Below, piece by piece: positions 24,530-33,178 of a stretch of DNA of 36,557 nt. Origin of the DNA: CAYLNH01 sp964384625 (GTDB lineage: Bacteria; Verrucomicrobiota; Lentisphaeria; JABSQK01); contig CAYLNH010000037.1 of NCBI GenBank assembly GCA_964384625.1, forward strand, positions 1 through 36,557. The letters run 5' to 3'. Under the pieces are notes generated by a model. It was not told the DNA's origin. It did no database searches and saw nothing but the letters and a program-made list of their open reading frames with translations. A program made the translations under genes and the position numbers. Within the stretch, counting starts at the first letter, position 1, and the number at the start of each line of letters is the position of its first letter.

Positions 24530-24557
24530 TTGACACCGGCGCCGGGCCAACTATTTT
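24530..24557 (+). promoter_or_regulatory. Putative sigma-70 promoter of the IclR gene
   Basis: TTGACA (24530-24535) is a perfect -35 box, followed after 16 bp by TATTTT (24552-24557). The A/T-rich stretch continues to 24563, so the -10 could lie one or two bases further. The IclR start is 102 bp downstream. Confidence 0.55.
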
Positions 24558-24594
24558 ATATTTAGCCGCCTATTTGTTATGTAGATTCAAATGT

Positions 24595-24651
24595 TGGAGT
24601 GCTGGAGTGTTGGAGTGCTGGAGTGTTGGAGTGTGTTGGAGTGCTGGAGTG
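24595..24651. repeat. Short tandem repeat of TGGAGTG
   Basis: Seven copies of TGGAGTG occur with a period of 8 bp (one step of 10), separated by C or T. The last copy supplies the GGAG ribosome site of the IclR gene, ten bases before its ATG. Variation in copy number could change the leader of the mRNA. Confidence 0.85.
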
Positions 24652-24659
24652 AGTGATCA

Positions 24660-25430
24660 ATGAACGCACCATCGAAATACAGTGTACCGAATCTCGAGCG
24701 GGCGCTCGAGATTATGGAGTACCTGGCCGGGCATCCGGACGGGTTGGGCAACAGCCAGATTGCGGACGCGCTTGGGTTCCCGCGCAACAGTGTCTTTCGG
24801 ATCACCGCCACCTTGTGCGAACGCGGCTACCTCCGGCGTGAGGAGAGCAACAAGACCTACACACTGACGCCAAAACTCCTGGCGGTCGGGCATACGGCTC
24901 TGAATGACGCGAACCTGATCGAGCGCTCACTGGACGTGATGCGGGAGTTGCGCGACGCGGTCGGTGAAACGGTGTTGATCGGATCGCTGGCCGGCCACCA
25001 GGGCGTGGTTCTCGACCAGGTCGCCGGCCGTGGGCCTGTGAAGGTTCTGGTTGAGGTTGGCCATCTCTTCCCGCTGCACACCAGCGCGCCGGGCAAGGCG
25101 ATGCTGGCCCAACTGCCCGAAGCGGAATGCGAGCGGATCCTGGAACGGATGAAGTTGGCGCGGTTCACAGCAAACACGATCACCAGCAAGGCCGCGTTCC
25201 GCAAGGAACTGGCTCGTGTCCGCCGCACAGGCTACGCCGCCGACCTGGGTGAGGAAATGGAAGGACTGCATTGCGTTGGCGCGCCGATTCTCGACTTTCG
25301 CGGCCATCCGATCGCGGCGATCTGGACGACCGGCCCGAAGCCGCGACTGCCGAAGTCCGGGATCGCCGGCGTCGGCAAGGTGGTCATCGCCCATGCGCAA
25401 CGGATTTCCGCCCGCTACGGGGCGGACTAG
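24660..25430 (+). CDS. IclR-family transcriptional regulator
   Basis: The 256-aa protein has a winged-helix N-terminus (about 8-70, SVPNLERALEIMEYL then NSQIADALGFPRNSVFRIT) and the IclR effector domain (about 85-250, with FPLHTSAPGKAMLA and HCVGAPILD). It is usual family length. IclR proteins sense small acids or aromatic and sugar metabolites. The ribosome site GGAG lies in a tandem repeat. It is followed after 16 bp by a pseudopilin-like gene, an uncommon partner. A divergent sulfatase and nearby sulfatases suggest a role in sulfated-glycan metabolism, which is inference only. Confidence 0.94.
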   Translation: MNAPSKYSVPNLERALEIMEYLAGHPDGLGNSQIADALGFPRNSVFRITATLCERGYLRREESNKTYTLTPKLLAVGHTALNDANLIERSLDVMRELRDAVGETVLIGSLAGHQGVVLDQVAGRGPVKVLVEVGHLFPLHTSAPGKAMLAQLPEAECERILERMKLARFTANTITSKAAFRKELARVRRTGYAADLGEEMEGLHCVGAPILDFRGHPIAAIWTTGPKPRLPKSGIAGVGKVVIAHAQRISARYGAD

Positions 25431-25446
25431 GAACCGGAGACAACCG

Positions 25447-26136
25447 ATGGCAAGCAGACCAACAATTCGATTCACTCTGATCGAACTGCTGATCGCGATA
25501 TCCATCATCGCGATTCTCGCAGCGTTGCTGCTGCCGGTCCTCGGTCGCGCCCGCGAGACCGCGCAACGGACCGTGTGCCTGTCGCAGGTCCGGCAGATCA
25601 TGCTGGCCTGCAATGACTATGCCGACGACATGGACGGCGCGTTCCCGTCGGGTTGGGACGGCGGCGCGCCGAACTTCCGCTCCGGCCAGACCGACGTCTG
25701 CACGAGCGCAATGGCTTACTGGGGACCGGGAATACTGACGTACACCGGGTATCTGCCGAGCGCCGAGTTGCACTGGTGCCCGAACCGCGATGACGATCGC
25801 TGTTCGGGCCGCAACCACAAGCCGTACGGGATCACCGGTTGGGGGACCTACGCGGTGGCCGGCTATTTCCACCGCAACAACAACGAGCTGTCCGGGTTGG
25901 GATATGAGTGCCGCCAGGACCAGAATCCGGGGAAGGCGTGGATTGCGGATCTCGGCTTCTTCTACAACCAGCACCCGGTCTGGCCGCAGTGGAGCCGCTG
26001 GTACAATCACGAAGAAGGCTACAACGTGGGCTACTTCGATGGTTCCGTGCACTGGTTTGCGGACCCCGGCAACAGCCGCCACAACAATGGTGACGGCGGC
26101 ATCACGATGTGGCCGACCCTGGATGCCGACTACTGA
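25447..26136 (+). CDS. Pseudopilin-like protein of the PVC type
   Basis: The 229-aa product starts at the ATG at 25447, with GGAG seven bases upstream. Its N-terminus is a type IV prepilin-like segment, RFTLIELLIAISIIAILAAL (8-27), but the residue before F is Arg instead of the usual Gly, so prepilin-peptidase processing is uncertain. The variant is common in Lentisphaerota and related phyla. The C-terminal domain has many aromatic residues, paired cysteines and the recurring YFDGSVHWF block near residue 200. These proteins form large, lineage-specific families of unknown role, possibly in surface binding of glycans. Confidence 0.87.
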   Translation: MASRPTIRFTLIELLIAISIIAILAALLLPVLGRARETAQRTVCLSQVRQIMLACNDYADDMDGAFPSGWDGGAPNFRSGQTDVCTSAMAYWGPGILTYTGYLPSAELHWCPNRDDDRCSGRNHKPYGITGWGTYAVAGYFHRNNNELSGLGYECRQDQNPGKAWIADLGFFYNQHPVWPQWSRWYNHEEGYNVGYFDGSVHWFADPGNSRHNNGDGGITMWPTLDADY

Positions 26137-26154
26137 GCCCGCCGCAGAATGGAT

Positions 26155-26240
26155 CTGTAGCCACTGGCGTGCCAGAGATGAAACAACACCTTCAGTGTTG
26201 CCGGGCGCAGGCCATCACACCCAGGGTAGGCCTTCCGGCC
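26155..26240. repeat. Dispersed intergenic repeat
   Basis: The segment includes CACTGGCGTGCCAG (a short dyad) and the motif AAACAACACCTTCAGTGTTG. Its style matches intergenic repeats common in PVC genomes, and CCTTCAG-GTTG-like text recurs near 36540. The call is tentative. Confidence 0.35.
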
Positions 26241-26338
26241 AACCCCGGGCTGAATGAAGTCAGACGTTCAGCGTGAGGATGGCAGATACAGTTTCTGAAA
26301 AATGCTGTCGCGCGGGGGTATTGGGACGGCGCCCAGGT

Positions 26339-26639
26339 GTAGCTGCACGGTCCGCGAAAAGGGTTGCCGGGGAGGTCCGTCTCAGGAATCTCGCGGATTC
26401 TGCTCCTCGAGTCCGAGAGAGACCCCCGTTAGCTTGTCTGACGGGTGAATAAGTTGTTTAGAGTCTGTCCCGGACCACCCCGTTCTCCCCACGTGTTCAG
26501 CGGCTTTGCGAGTATGCTTGCAAAGCCGTTGAACACGTGGGGATTGAGGCAGTAGCAGCCGTGTCTCTAAACAGCTTATTCACCTGCGGCACAAGGCCGC
26601 AGGGGTCTCCAGAAGGCTTTTCGCGAACCTTGTAGCTAC
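26339..26639. repeat. Nested foldback (MITE-like) element, about 300 bp
   Basis: Three nested pairs of arms share one centre. Outer arms 26339-26365 and 26613-26639 match at 22 of 27 positions. Middle arms 26444-26463 and 26565-26584 match at 19 of 20. Inner arms 26487-26509 and 26520-26542 match at 22 of 23 and flank a 10-base loop. The whole could fold into a long hairpin. It lies between convergent genes. It could be a non-autonomous mobile element or a bidirectional terminator. No coding frame is convincing, and 26137-26699 otherwise holds only a dispersed repeat. Confidence 0.8.
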
Positions 26640-26699
26640 CAATCTTGGTCACCCACGACATCCGGATGTGGGTCCTGGGCCTTCCCGCACACCGTGTCG

Positions 26700-27782
26700 T
26701 CAGAGCCGCTCCAGCAGTGTAGCTCGCAGCCGTTCCTGGTCTGCCGGCGGGCCGATCAGCATGGCCGAGAGCTTGCCTGTGCAGATTGTCCCCCAACTGA
26801 TCATCACCACACCCGTCCCGGTTGTGGCGTCGTACTCGAGGCCGTCGAGGTCGAGGTCGACCAGGGAGCGCCGATCGGTCTCGAAGCTGTCACACACCCA
26901 TTCCCGGACAGCCAACCGCCGGGCGGCTACAACCGGGTAGGAAGACCCGTTAAACCGCGGGTTGCACTCAAGCACCAGCCACTGCCGGCCGTCCTCGACG
27001 AAGGCAACGTCAAAGGCGAAGTGCTCGCGCAATCCGTCGGCCGCCAGTTGATCGGCGAGCGGCTGCAGCGCGTCGCCGATGCTCCGGCTGCAGGGGTGTC
27101 GATTGCCGCAGTGCGCCCGGTTGCGGATGACCTGTTCGGTTTCGGCAAGCAATACAGCCCTGTCGTCGTCAACACTGTAGAGGACGTTGGTGTAGGTCGC
27201 GTCAACGAGTTCCTCCTGCAGCTGGAAGGCGCCGGCGTAGGCAGAGACGGCGTCCCGCAATTCCGTTTCGTCAGCGCAACGGCGAATACCGTAACCAACG
27301 GCGGAGACCGAGGGTTTGGCGATGCAGGGGTAGACCAGGTCTGCAGGCGGCGTGAAGCTCTCCGGCGTGGAGAAGCACCAGGTTTTCGGTGTTGTGATGC
27401 CAAAGCCCTGCGCCCACGGGATGAAGTTGTTCTTGGCGTTTACCCAATCGGTGGCGGCAAAGCGCACGGGATCGACCCTCCGCAGTTGCGGATTCACCTC
27501 CGGGCCGTAATCGTGCCCCTCACCAAAAAAGAAGATCGAGCGTTCTGCGGCCGGATCCACGGCATCCCAGGCGAAGTCCCAGATTGCCTCGCGCGCAACC
27601 GGGAGACCGACCGTGTCGTAGTGACGCAGAACCGCGTCCCAGTCACCCTCCAACTGCGGCGCCAGCTGCACAACATCACCCGGCCGCGTCAAGACAACCG
27701 CTCGGCCGCAGAGCAGCAATGGCCAGTTGTTGACGTAGTGCTCGGACCTGACGTAGGGCACGACGTGGCTGTAGACGGTCAT
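26700..27782 (-). CDS. ATP-grasp domain protein
   Basis: The 360-aa product is read from the ATG at 27782 (MTVYSHVVPYV), which has AAAGGA 11 bases upstream; an ATG 12 bases earlier is possible. The ATP-grasp fold shows YPCIAKPSVSAVGYGI (ATP-binding lysine, central) and LECNPRFNGSSYP with E-x-N-x-R, the metal and ligand residues, near residue 280. The N-terminal 120 residues are a pre-ATP-grasp domain. Such enzymes join a carboxylate to an amine or thiol with ATP. The C-terminal segment (GTGVVMISWGTICTGKLSAM) resembles that of peptide-ligase relatives. The substrate is unknown. Confidence 0.85.
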   Translation of the reverse strand: MTVYSHVVPYVRSEHYVNNWPLLLCGRAVVLTRPGDVVQLAPQLEGDWDAVLRHYDTVGLPVAREAIWDFAWDAVDPAAERSIFFFGEGHDYGPEVNPQLRRVDPVRFAATDWVNAKNNFIPWAQGFGITTPKTWCFSTPESFTPPADLVYPCIAKPSVSAVGYGIRRCADETELRDAVSAYAGAFQLQEELVDATYTNVLYSVDDDRAVLLAETEQVIRNRAHCGNRHPCSRSIGDALQPLADQLAADGLREHFAFDVAFVEDGRQWLVLECNPRFNGSSYPVVAARRLAVREWVCDSFETDRRSLVDLDLDGLEYDATTGTGVVMISWGTICTGKLSAMLIGPPADQERLRATLLERL

Positions 27783-27908
27783 TCGGCAAAGCATCCTTTC
27801 TGAAGGGCCAAACCTACGGGCTGGCGACCCGGATTCAAGCCGGCAGTCTTGCGTCACGGATTCGAGGGGCTAGGGTCACGCAGAGAACCGGAACTAACGC
27901 AGGTGGAT

Positions 27909-29285
27909 ATGATGACTGAACGAATGAATCTCCTCTTCGTCTTCGCTGATCAATGGCGCGCCCAGGCTTTCGGCTATGCCGGCGACCCCAATGTATCGAC
28001 GCCGAACCTGGACGCGTTCGCCGCCGCGAGCCTGAATTTCCCCAACGCCGTTTCCGGCTGCCCGGTGTGCAGTCCCTACCGCGCCTCGTTGATGACCGGC
28101 GTCTACCCGCATCGCCATCGCATGATGGTGAACGACCAGAGCCTGCCCGACCTCTATGCCGGACCGTTTCTGGCCGACTGCCTGAAGGATGCCGGCTATG
28201 CCACCGCGTACATCGGCAAGTGGCACATCAACGGGAACGGCCGGCTGGCATTCGTACCGCCGGAACGCCGACTTGGTTTCGACTGGTGGAAGGGCTTCGA
28301 ATGCACCCACAGCTACCAGGACTCCTACTACTACTTCGGCAACGACCCGCGCCCGCACCCGTGGCCGGGCTATGACGCCGACGCCCAGACCGACGCGGCC
28401 TGCCGCTACCTGCGGGAAGATGCCGGAGACCAGCCGTTCGCGCTGTTCCTGTCCTGGGGGCCGCCGCACAATCCCTTTGGCAACGCGCCGCAGCCGTTTG
28501 AGGACATGTACACGCCGGCCGACATCCGGTTGCCGCCGAACGTCTCCCCGGAGATCGCCGACCGCGCCCGCCGGGAACTGGCCGGCTACTACGCCCACTG
28601 CTCGGCCCTGGACGCCGCCTTCGGCCGCCTCCTGGACACCCTGCAGGACACCGGCCTGGACGACCGGACAATCGTCATTTTCACCTCGGACCACGGCGAC
28701 ATGCTCGGCGCCCAGGGCTGTTTCCGCAAACAGAAGCCCTGGGCCGAATCCATCCGCGTGCCGTTCCTGGTCCGCCACCCGCAGGGCGCCGGCCCCGGCA
28801 CGGAGACCGCGCCGATCGACGCCCCTGACCTGATGCCCACACTGCTGTCGCTGTGCGGCATCGACCCGCCGGCACAATGCCAGGGCCGCGATTTCTCCCG
28901 GACGATCGTCGCCGGCTCACCGGCCGACATCGATGCCGCCCTGCTCGCCCTCTACGTGCCCTTCCATGAATGGCGTCGGGACAACGGCGGCCGCGAATTC
29001 CGCGGGCTCCACGACGAACGCTACACCTACTGCCGGACGCTGGCCGGTCCATGGCTGCTCTATGACAACCGGGAAGACCCCGGCCAACTGCAGAACCTGG
29101 TCGATCACCCGGACTACGCCGAACTCGTTGCCGACCTCGACCGGCAACTGACAACCCGGCTGCAGGAAATCGGAGATGCCTTTCTGCCCGGCGACGAGTA
29201 CATTGCGCAAGATGACATCGCCCTCAATGAGAACGGCGACATCCTGATCGAACCATCTGTCCTGCCCGAGCCCTGCGACGCCTGA
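27909..29285 (+). CDS. S1-family sulfatase (cytoplasmic)
   Basis: The 458-aa product starts near 27909; ATG codons at 27909, 27912 and 27924 are all in frame and AGGTGG lies just upstream. It has MNLLFVFADQWR (metal-binding aspartate), CPVCSPYRASLMTG (the second Cys is the formylglycine residue), YIGKWHI and FTSDHGDMLGAQG. No signal peptide is seen. It is divergent from the ATP-grasp gene and convergent with an AraC-type regulator. The substrate cannot be inferred. Confidence 0.93.
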   Translation: MMTERMNLLFVFADQWRAQAFGYAGDPNVSTPNLDAFAAASLNFPNAVSGCPVCSPYRASLMTGVYPHRHRMMVNDQSLPDLYAGPFLADCLKDAGYATAYIGKWHINGNGRLAFVPPERRLGFDWWKGFECTHSYQDSYYYFGNDPRPHPWPGYDADAQTDAACRYLREDAGDQPFALFLSWGPPHNPFGNAPQPFEDMYTPADIRLPPNVSPEIADRARRELAGYYAHCSALDAAFGRLLDTLQDTGLDDRTIVIFTSDHGDMLGAQGCFRKQKPWAESIRVPFLVRHPQGAGPGTETAPIDAPDLMPTLLSLCGIDPPAQCQGRDFSRTIVAGSPADIDAALLALYVPFHEWRRDNGGREFRGLHDERYTYCRTLAGPWLLYDNREDPGQLQNLVDHPDYAELVADLDRQLTTRLQEIGDAFLPGDEYIAQDDIALNENGDILIEPSVLPEPCDA

Positions 29286-29353
29286 CGCAGCCAGAGTCTC
29301 CCCGCACGCCTCACCAGCCAAGAGGAGCCGAGACGCCGTCGTTTCGCGGCCCC

Positions 29354-30196
29354 TCAAAGCGTCGCTCGAAACCGGCTCGGCGCCATTCCCACGCGCTTGC
29401 GAAACGCCGTGCTGAAGTACCGTTGATCATTGAACCCGCACTGCTCCGCCACGTCCCGAATCAAGAGCCGGCGGTTCCGCAGCAGGATCTTCGCGTGGTC
29501 CAGGCGCAGCGCCGTCAGGTACTCCTGGAAGCCCCGCCCGCGTTCCTGGAACAGGTGTGAGATATAGCCCGGCGACAGCCCGAACCGAAAGGCTGCCGTC
29601 TCGCGGTTGATCGCGTAACGGAAGTTCTCGCGCAGGTAGTCGCAGATGTCGCGGTAGACGCGGTCGGCCCGGCTCGAAGCCGACGCCCGATCAGCCGCCA
29701 GCTCGCGCCGCGCCAGGCGCAGCAGCCCTTCGCACAGCAGGACCTGCTCCCGTTGGCTCGCGGCCTGCGGGCGCAGCCAGATGAGCGCCGCCGCCAGATC
29801 AAACAGCGCCGGCGGCGGCGCGCGGCCGGTGGCATACCAGAGGTCCGGGCCGCTGCCCGGCTCCCAGTCCGGGTGCGTCGTGCTGTGCACCCGCAGGTAC
29901 TCCCGATGCAGATGGATGCCGACATACACACAGGACACGCCAACCGCAGGAGCATACCACGCGCCCGGCTCCAACAGCACCGCGTTCTGCGGCGTCAACT
30001 CCAGACGCTGCGGCCCCGACGTCCCCTGACAGACAAACGGACGGCTGCCCGAAACCACCAGACAGACCTGCAGTGCGGCGGCGATCCGCGCCGCCGCCGG
30101 CGGCGCGCCGCCCGGCAGCGCCGGCAGGACTTCCTGCAGCGTCCGGCTCCGCAAATGCTCCCCCAGCCGCCGGCAAAGCTCGTGTTTCGCGTTCAT
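29354..30196 (-). CDS. AraC-family transcriptional regulator
   Basis: The 280-aa protein has a cupin-like N-terminal sensing domain (about 40-130) and the double helix-turn-helix of AraC (about 180-280), including FGLSPGYISHLFQERGRGFQEYLTALRLDHA and the family signature IRDVAEQCGFNDQRYFSTAFRKRVGMAPSRFR. It is divergent from the FAD oxidoreductase-sulfatase pair, which is its likely target. A promoter with TTGAAA-N17-GATATT ends 8 bp before the ATG, so the transcript could be leaderless; no ribosome site is present. The inducer is unknown. Confidence 0.93.
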   Translation of the reverse strand: MNAKHELCRRLGEHLRSRTLQEVLPALPGGAPPAAARIAAALQVCLVVSGSRPFVCQGTSGPQRLELTPQNAVLLEPGAWYAPAVGVSCVYVGIHLHREYLRVHSTTHPDWEPGSGPDLWYATGRAPPPALFDLAAALIWLRPQAASQREQVLLCEGLLRLARRELAADRASASSRADRVYRDICDYLRENFRYAINRETAAFRFGLSPGYISHLFQERGRGFQEYLTALRLDHAKILLRNRRLLIRDVAEQCGFNDQRYFSTAFRKRVGMAPSRFRATL

Positions 30197-30204
30197 AACA
30201 GCAC

Positions 30205-30233
30205 AATATCAAACATCATAGCAGACTTTTCAA
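30205..30233 (-). promoter_or_regulatory. Putative sigma-70 promoter of the araC-like gene
   Basis: On the minus strand TTGAAA (30233-30228) is followed after 17 bp by GATATT (30210-30205). The ATG is only 8 bp beyond the -10 box, which implies a leaderless or nearly leaderless mRNA. Confidence 0.4.
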
Positions 30234-30298
30234 CCTGTTTGCCCGGAGCAATCGGCGTATTGTAGTGATGTAATCGAACACAAGGAGACGATGGCATC

Positions 30299-31591
30299 AT
30301 GACTACGGTTCACCTTGCGGCTCGAGATGTGCCGGTCTTCGGCAGCTACGATGTCTGTGTCGCCGGCGGCGGCATGACCGGCATTGGCGCGGCGCTGGCG
30401 GCCGCCCGCAGCCGGGCGTCGGTCCTGCTGGTCGAGCGTCTCGAGATCCTCGGCGGCCTCGGCAGCAGCGGCGGGGTCGGCAACTTCTCCTACGGCGAAA
30501 GCTGGGAAGGCGTCGGTCAGGGAAAGATCTTCGATGACGTTCTGGACGGACTCAAGGCGTTGCGGGCGATCGGCCCGGAAAACGGCTGGCGGGCGCATGA
30601 AAACGAGTTTTTCCACAACCGGACGTTTGATCACACCGCCCTGCCCTGGGTCCTGCAGCAACTGTTTGATGAAGCCGGCGTCGATGTGCTGTTCGCCACC
30701 GACGTTGTCGGCGCCGTCGTCGAGGACGGCCGCTGCACGAGTGCGCTCATTCACAATCGTTCGATGCTGCAGGCGGTGTGCGCGGCGGTCTTCATTGATG
30801 CCACCGGCGAGGGACTGCTGGCGCGCCATGCCGGCGCCGCGACGATGCCGGTACGCGATCCGAATCTGCCGGAGCTGATCAAGCCGAGCAACATGGTGTT
30901 TCTGCACCACGCAAGCCGTCCGACGGCCTTGCCGGAGTTCCCGGGTGAGACCCTGGATCCGGCCCGCCCCCCGAGCTACAGCGTCTGGCCCGAGCCCAAC
31001 CGGGTCGGACTCAAGACCCGATTGTTCGACCGCGACTACGACACCGGCGCGGGCCGCGGCTATTCCGATGCCGTGATCGCGTTCCGCAAACATGCGCCGA
31101 CGGCCGTTCGGCATTACCTCGCGTGCGTCGACAGCCGGGACCGCGACCTGAGCTTTGAATACATCGCGCCGCTGCTCGGGATTCGCGAAGGCCGCCGGGT
31201 TGTCGGCGATTACGTATTGACAATGGACGACGTCCTGAACGGCAGGCGTTTTGCCGATGCGGTCGCGTTCGGCACCTCGTGTCTGGATGCGCCGAAGTTC
31301 CCGAAGCGCAAGACCAGCCCGTACCAGGTTCCTCTTCGCAGTCTGCTGGTGAAAGGCTTGAGCAACGTCCTGGTCGGCGGCCGCTGTTTTTCCGGCGACC
31401 GGGCCGCACTGGCGTCGACGCGCGTCATGTGCACGGGTTGTCTGATGGGCCAGGCCGCCGGGTACGCCGCGGCTTTCGCGGTCCGGGATCAGCATGCTCT
31501 GCGCAAGTCCGATCCGGCGGCGATCCGCCGGGCCATCATGGCCGGCGCCAGATGTCAGGACTACCTCGAAACCCGGCTGGCATCCGCATGA
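30299..31591 (+). CDS. FAD-dependent oxidoreductase (FAD_oxidored type)
   Basis: The 430-aa product has the FAD-binding motif VCVAGGGMTGIGAALAAARS (19-38), an acidic VERLEILGG strand, and the family's ATGEGLLARHAGA block near residue 178. The C-terminal part has VLVGGRCFSGDRAALASTRVMCTG, typical of the family often found beside glycan-degrading genes in PVC bacteria. The oxidised substrate is unknown. The ATG has GGAG 11 bases upstream. Its stop overlaps the start of the next sulfatase gene (ATGA), so the two are co-translated and may act on the same glycan. Confidence 0.9.
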   Translation: MTTVHLAARDVPVFGSYDVCVAGGGMTGIGAALAAARSRASVLLVERLEILGGLGSSGGVGNFSYGESWEGVGQGKIFDDVLDGLKALRAIGPENGWRAHENEFFHNRTFDHTALPWVLQQLFDEAGVDVLFATDVVGAVVEDGRCTSALIHNRSMLQAVCAAVFIDATGEGLLARHAGAATMPVRDPNLPELIKPSNMVFLHHASRPTALPEFPGETLDPARPPSYSVWPEPNRVGLKTRLFDRDYDTGAGRGYSDAVIAFRKHAPTAVRHYLACVDSRDRDLSFEYIAPLLGIREGRRVVGDYVLTMDDVLNGRRFADAVAFGTSCLDAPKFPKRKTSPYQVPLRSLLVKGLSNVLVGGRCFSGDRAALASTRVMCTGCLMGQAAGYAAAFAVRDQHALRKSDPAAIRRAIMAGARCQDYLETRLASA

Positions 31592-32931
31592 ACAACATCC
31601 TGATCATCATGTCCGACCAGCACAGCGCCCGCTGGTACGGCGCCGGCGGCAATGCTGTTGTGCAGACACCGAACCTCGATCGTCTGGCGGCGCAGGGCGT
31701 CTGTTTTGAGAATGCCTACTGCAATTCCCCGCTCTGCGTACCGTCAAGGATGTCCTTCCTGACCGGACGCCATGTCCAGAATATCGGCATCTGGGACAAT
31801 CACACGATCCTGCCGTCCTCCACGCCAACCTGGATGCAGGCCCTTCGCGACCGCGGCTATGACGTTGTGCTCAGCGGCAAAATGCACTTCTGCGGGCCCG
31901 ATCAACTGCACGGGTTCCGCCGGCAACTGGCGCGCGACATCGCCGCCAAACCCGATGTCTCCACACACGGCAGCACGCCTGTCCCGCGCTGGCGCGACGG
32001 CGGCCGGGTGCCGGGCCACAGCCTGCCCTCGCTGCCGGCCGCTGTCGGCACGTCGCGGGCCACAACGGCGGACGACGCCGCCGTCGACGCCGCCGTCGAC
32101 TACATCCGCCAGGCCGACTCCCGCCGGCCCTGGGCGCTGGTTCTGGGCATCTTTGCGCCGCACCGTCCCTGGACTGCGGAACCGGAGTTCTGGGATCTTT
32201 ACGACGCCGCGGACATCCCGCTGCCCCGGCTCATCGAGGGATATCCCGCGGCCCTGCACCCAACGGATCAGCGCCATCGCGCCTTGCATCAACAACCCGA
32301 GTTCGACGCGGCGGCGATCCGCCATGCCCGCCACGGCTACTTCGCCTGTGTGTCGCGGACCGACATGTTGGTCGGCAAAGTCATGGCGGCGCTCGATGCG
32401 TCGGGACAGCGCGAGAACACGCTGGCCGCCTATACCAGTGACCATGGCGAGATGCTCGGCGAACATGGACTCTGGATGAAGTCGTCCGTGCACGAGGCGG
32501 CGGCGCGCGTGCCGTTGATTCTCTCACAACCGAAAACCCTGCCGGCCGGGACGCGGCCCGGCCGGTGCGTCAGCCTCGTTGATCTCACCGCCACCATCCT
32601 GCGGCAGGCCGGCGCGGCAGACCAGCACCAACTGGACGGCAAGGACCTCCTTACCGGAAGCACCGACGAGGCCTTCTGCGAGCACTACGCAACCTGGGTT
32701 GATCGACCGCTCGCCATGCTGCGTCAAGGCGATCACAAACTCATCAGCAGCCTGGACGAACCCGACCAGCTCTTCAACGTCGCCGCCGACCCGCTGGAGC
32801 TCCGGGATCTCTCGCAGGACCCCGCGTCCAAGGAGGTCCTTGCCCGGTTGCGCGCCCGACTCGACGAACTCTGGCCGGCGGCACAACTCAACGAGACCGT
32901 CCTGCAAAGCCAGCGTGCACGCACAACGTAA
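31588..32931 (+). CDS. S1-family sulfatase (cytoplasmic)
   Basis: The 447-aa product starts at the ATG at 31588, which overlaps the stop of the oxidoreductase. It has NNILIIMSDQHSARWYG (metal-binding aspartate), the formylglycine motif CVPSRMSFLTGRH (C50), VLSGKMHF and YTSDHGEMLGEHGLW with other active-site residues. There is no signal peptide. The use of CVPSR instead of CSPxR is within the family range. It forms an operon with the FAD oxidoreductase, divergent from the AraC regulator. Confidence 0.93.
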   Translation: MNNILIIMSDQHSARWYGAGGNAVVQTPNLDRLAAQGVCFENAYCNSPLCVPSRMSFLTGRHVQNIGIWDNHTILPSSTPTWMQALRDRGYDVVLSGKMHFCGPDQLHGFRRQLARDIAAKPDVSTHGSTPVPRWRDGGRVPGHSLPSLPAAVGTSRATTADDAAVDAAVDYIRQADSRRPWALVLGIFAPHRPWTAEPEFWDLYDAADIPLPRLIEGYPAALHPTDQRHRALHQQPEFDAAAIRHARHGYFACVSRTDMLVGKVMAALDASGQRENTLAAYTSDHGEMLGEHGLWMKSSVHEAAARVPLILSQPKTLPAGTRPGRCVSLVDLTATILRQAGAADQHQLDGKDLLTGSTDEAFCEHYATWVDRPLAMLRQGDHKLISSLDEPDQLFNVAADPLELRDLSQDPASKEVLARLRARLDELWPAAQLNETVLQSQRARTT

Positions 32932-33178
32932 CCCCGCTCAGGCGCGGGAACGCCGGAGACCACGCGCGCCACATGCTTCCGATCCCTGGTTTGCGTCAAT
33001 ATTGACGCGCCCGCGGCGCGGCGTCCTCCCGGCGGGGCCGGGACAGAATCGGGCCGCCCCCTGCGTCATCCCCGGTGGAGAGACCCTTGACCTCCCGCGC
33101 CTTGCATCTGCGGGGGGATCACGCATATTGTTCCGACCGTGTTCAAGGGAAATCGGTGGAACCAGAAGGGGAACCTGA

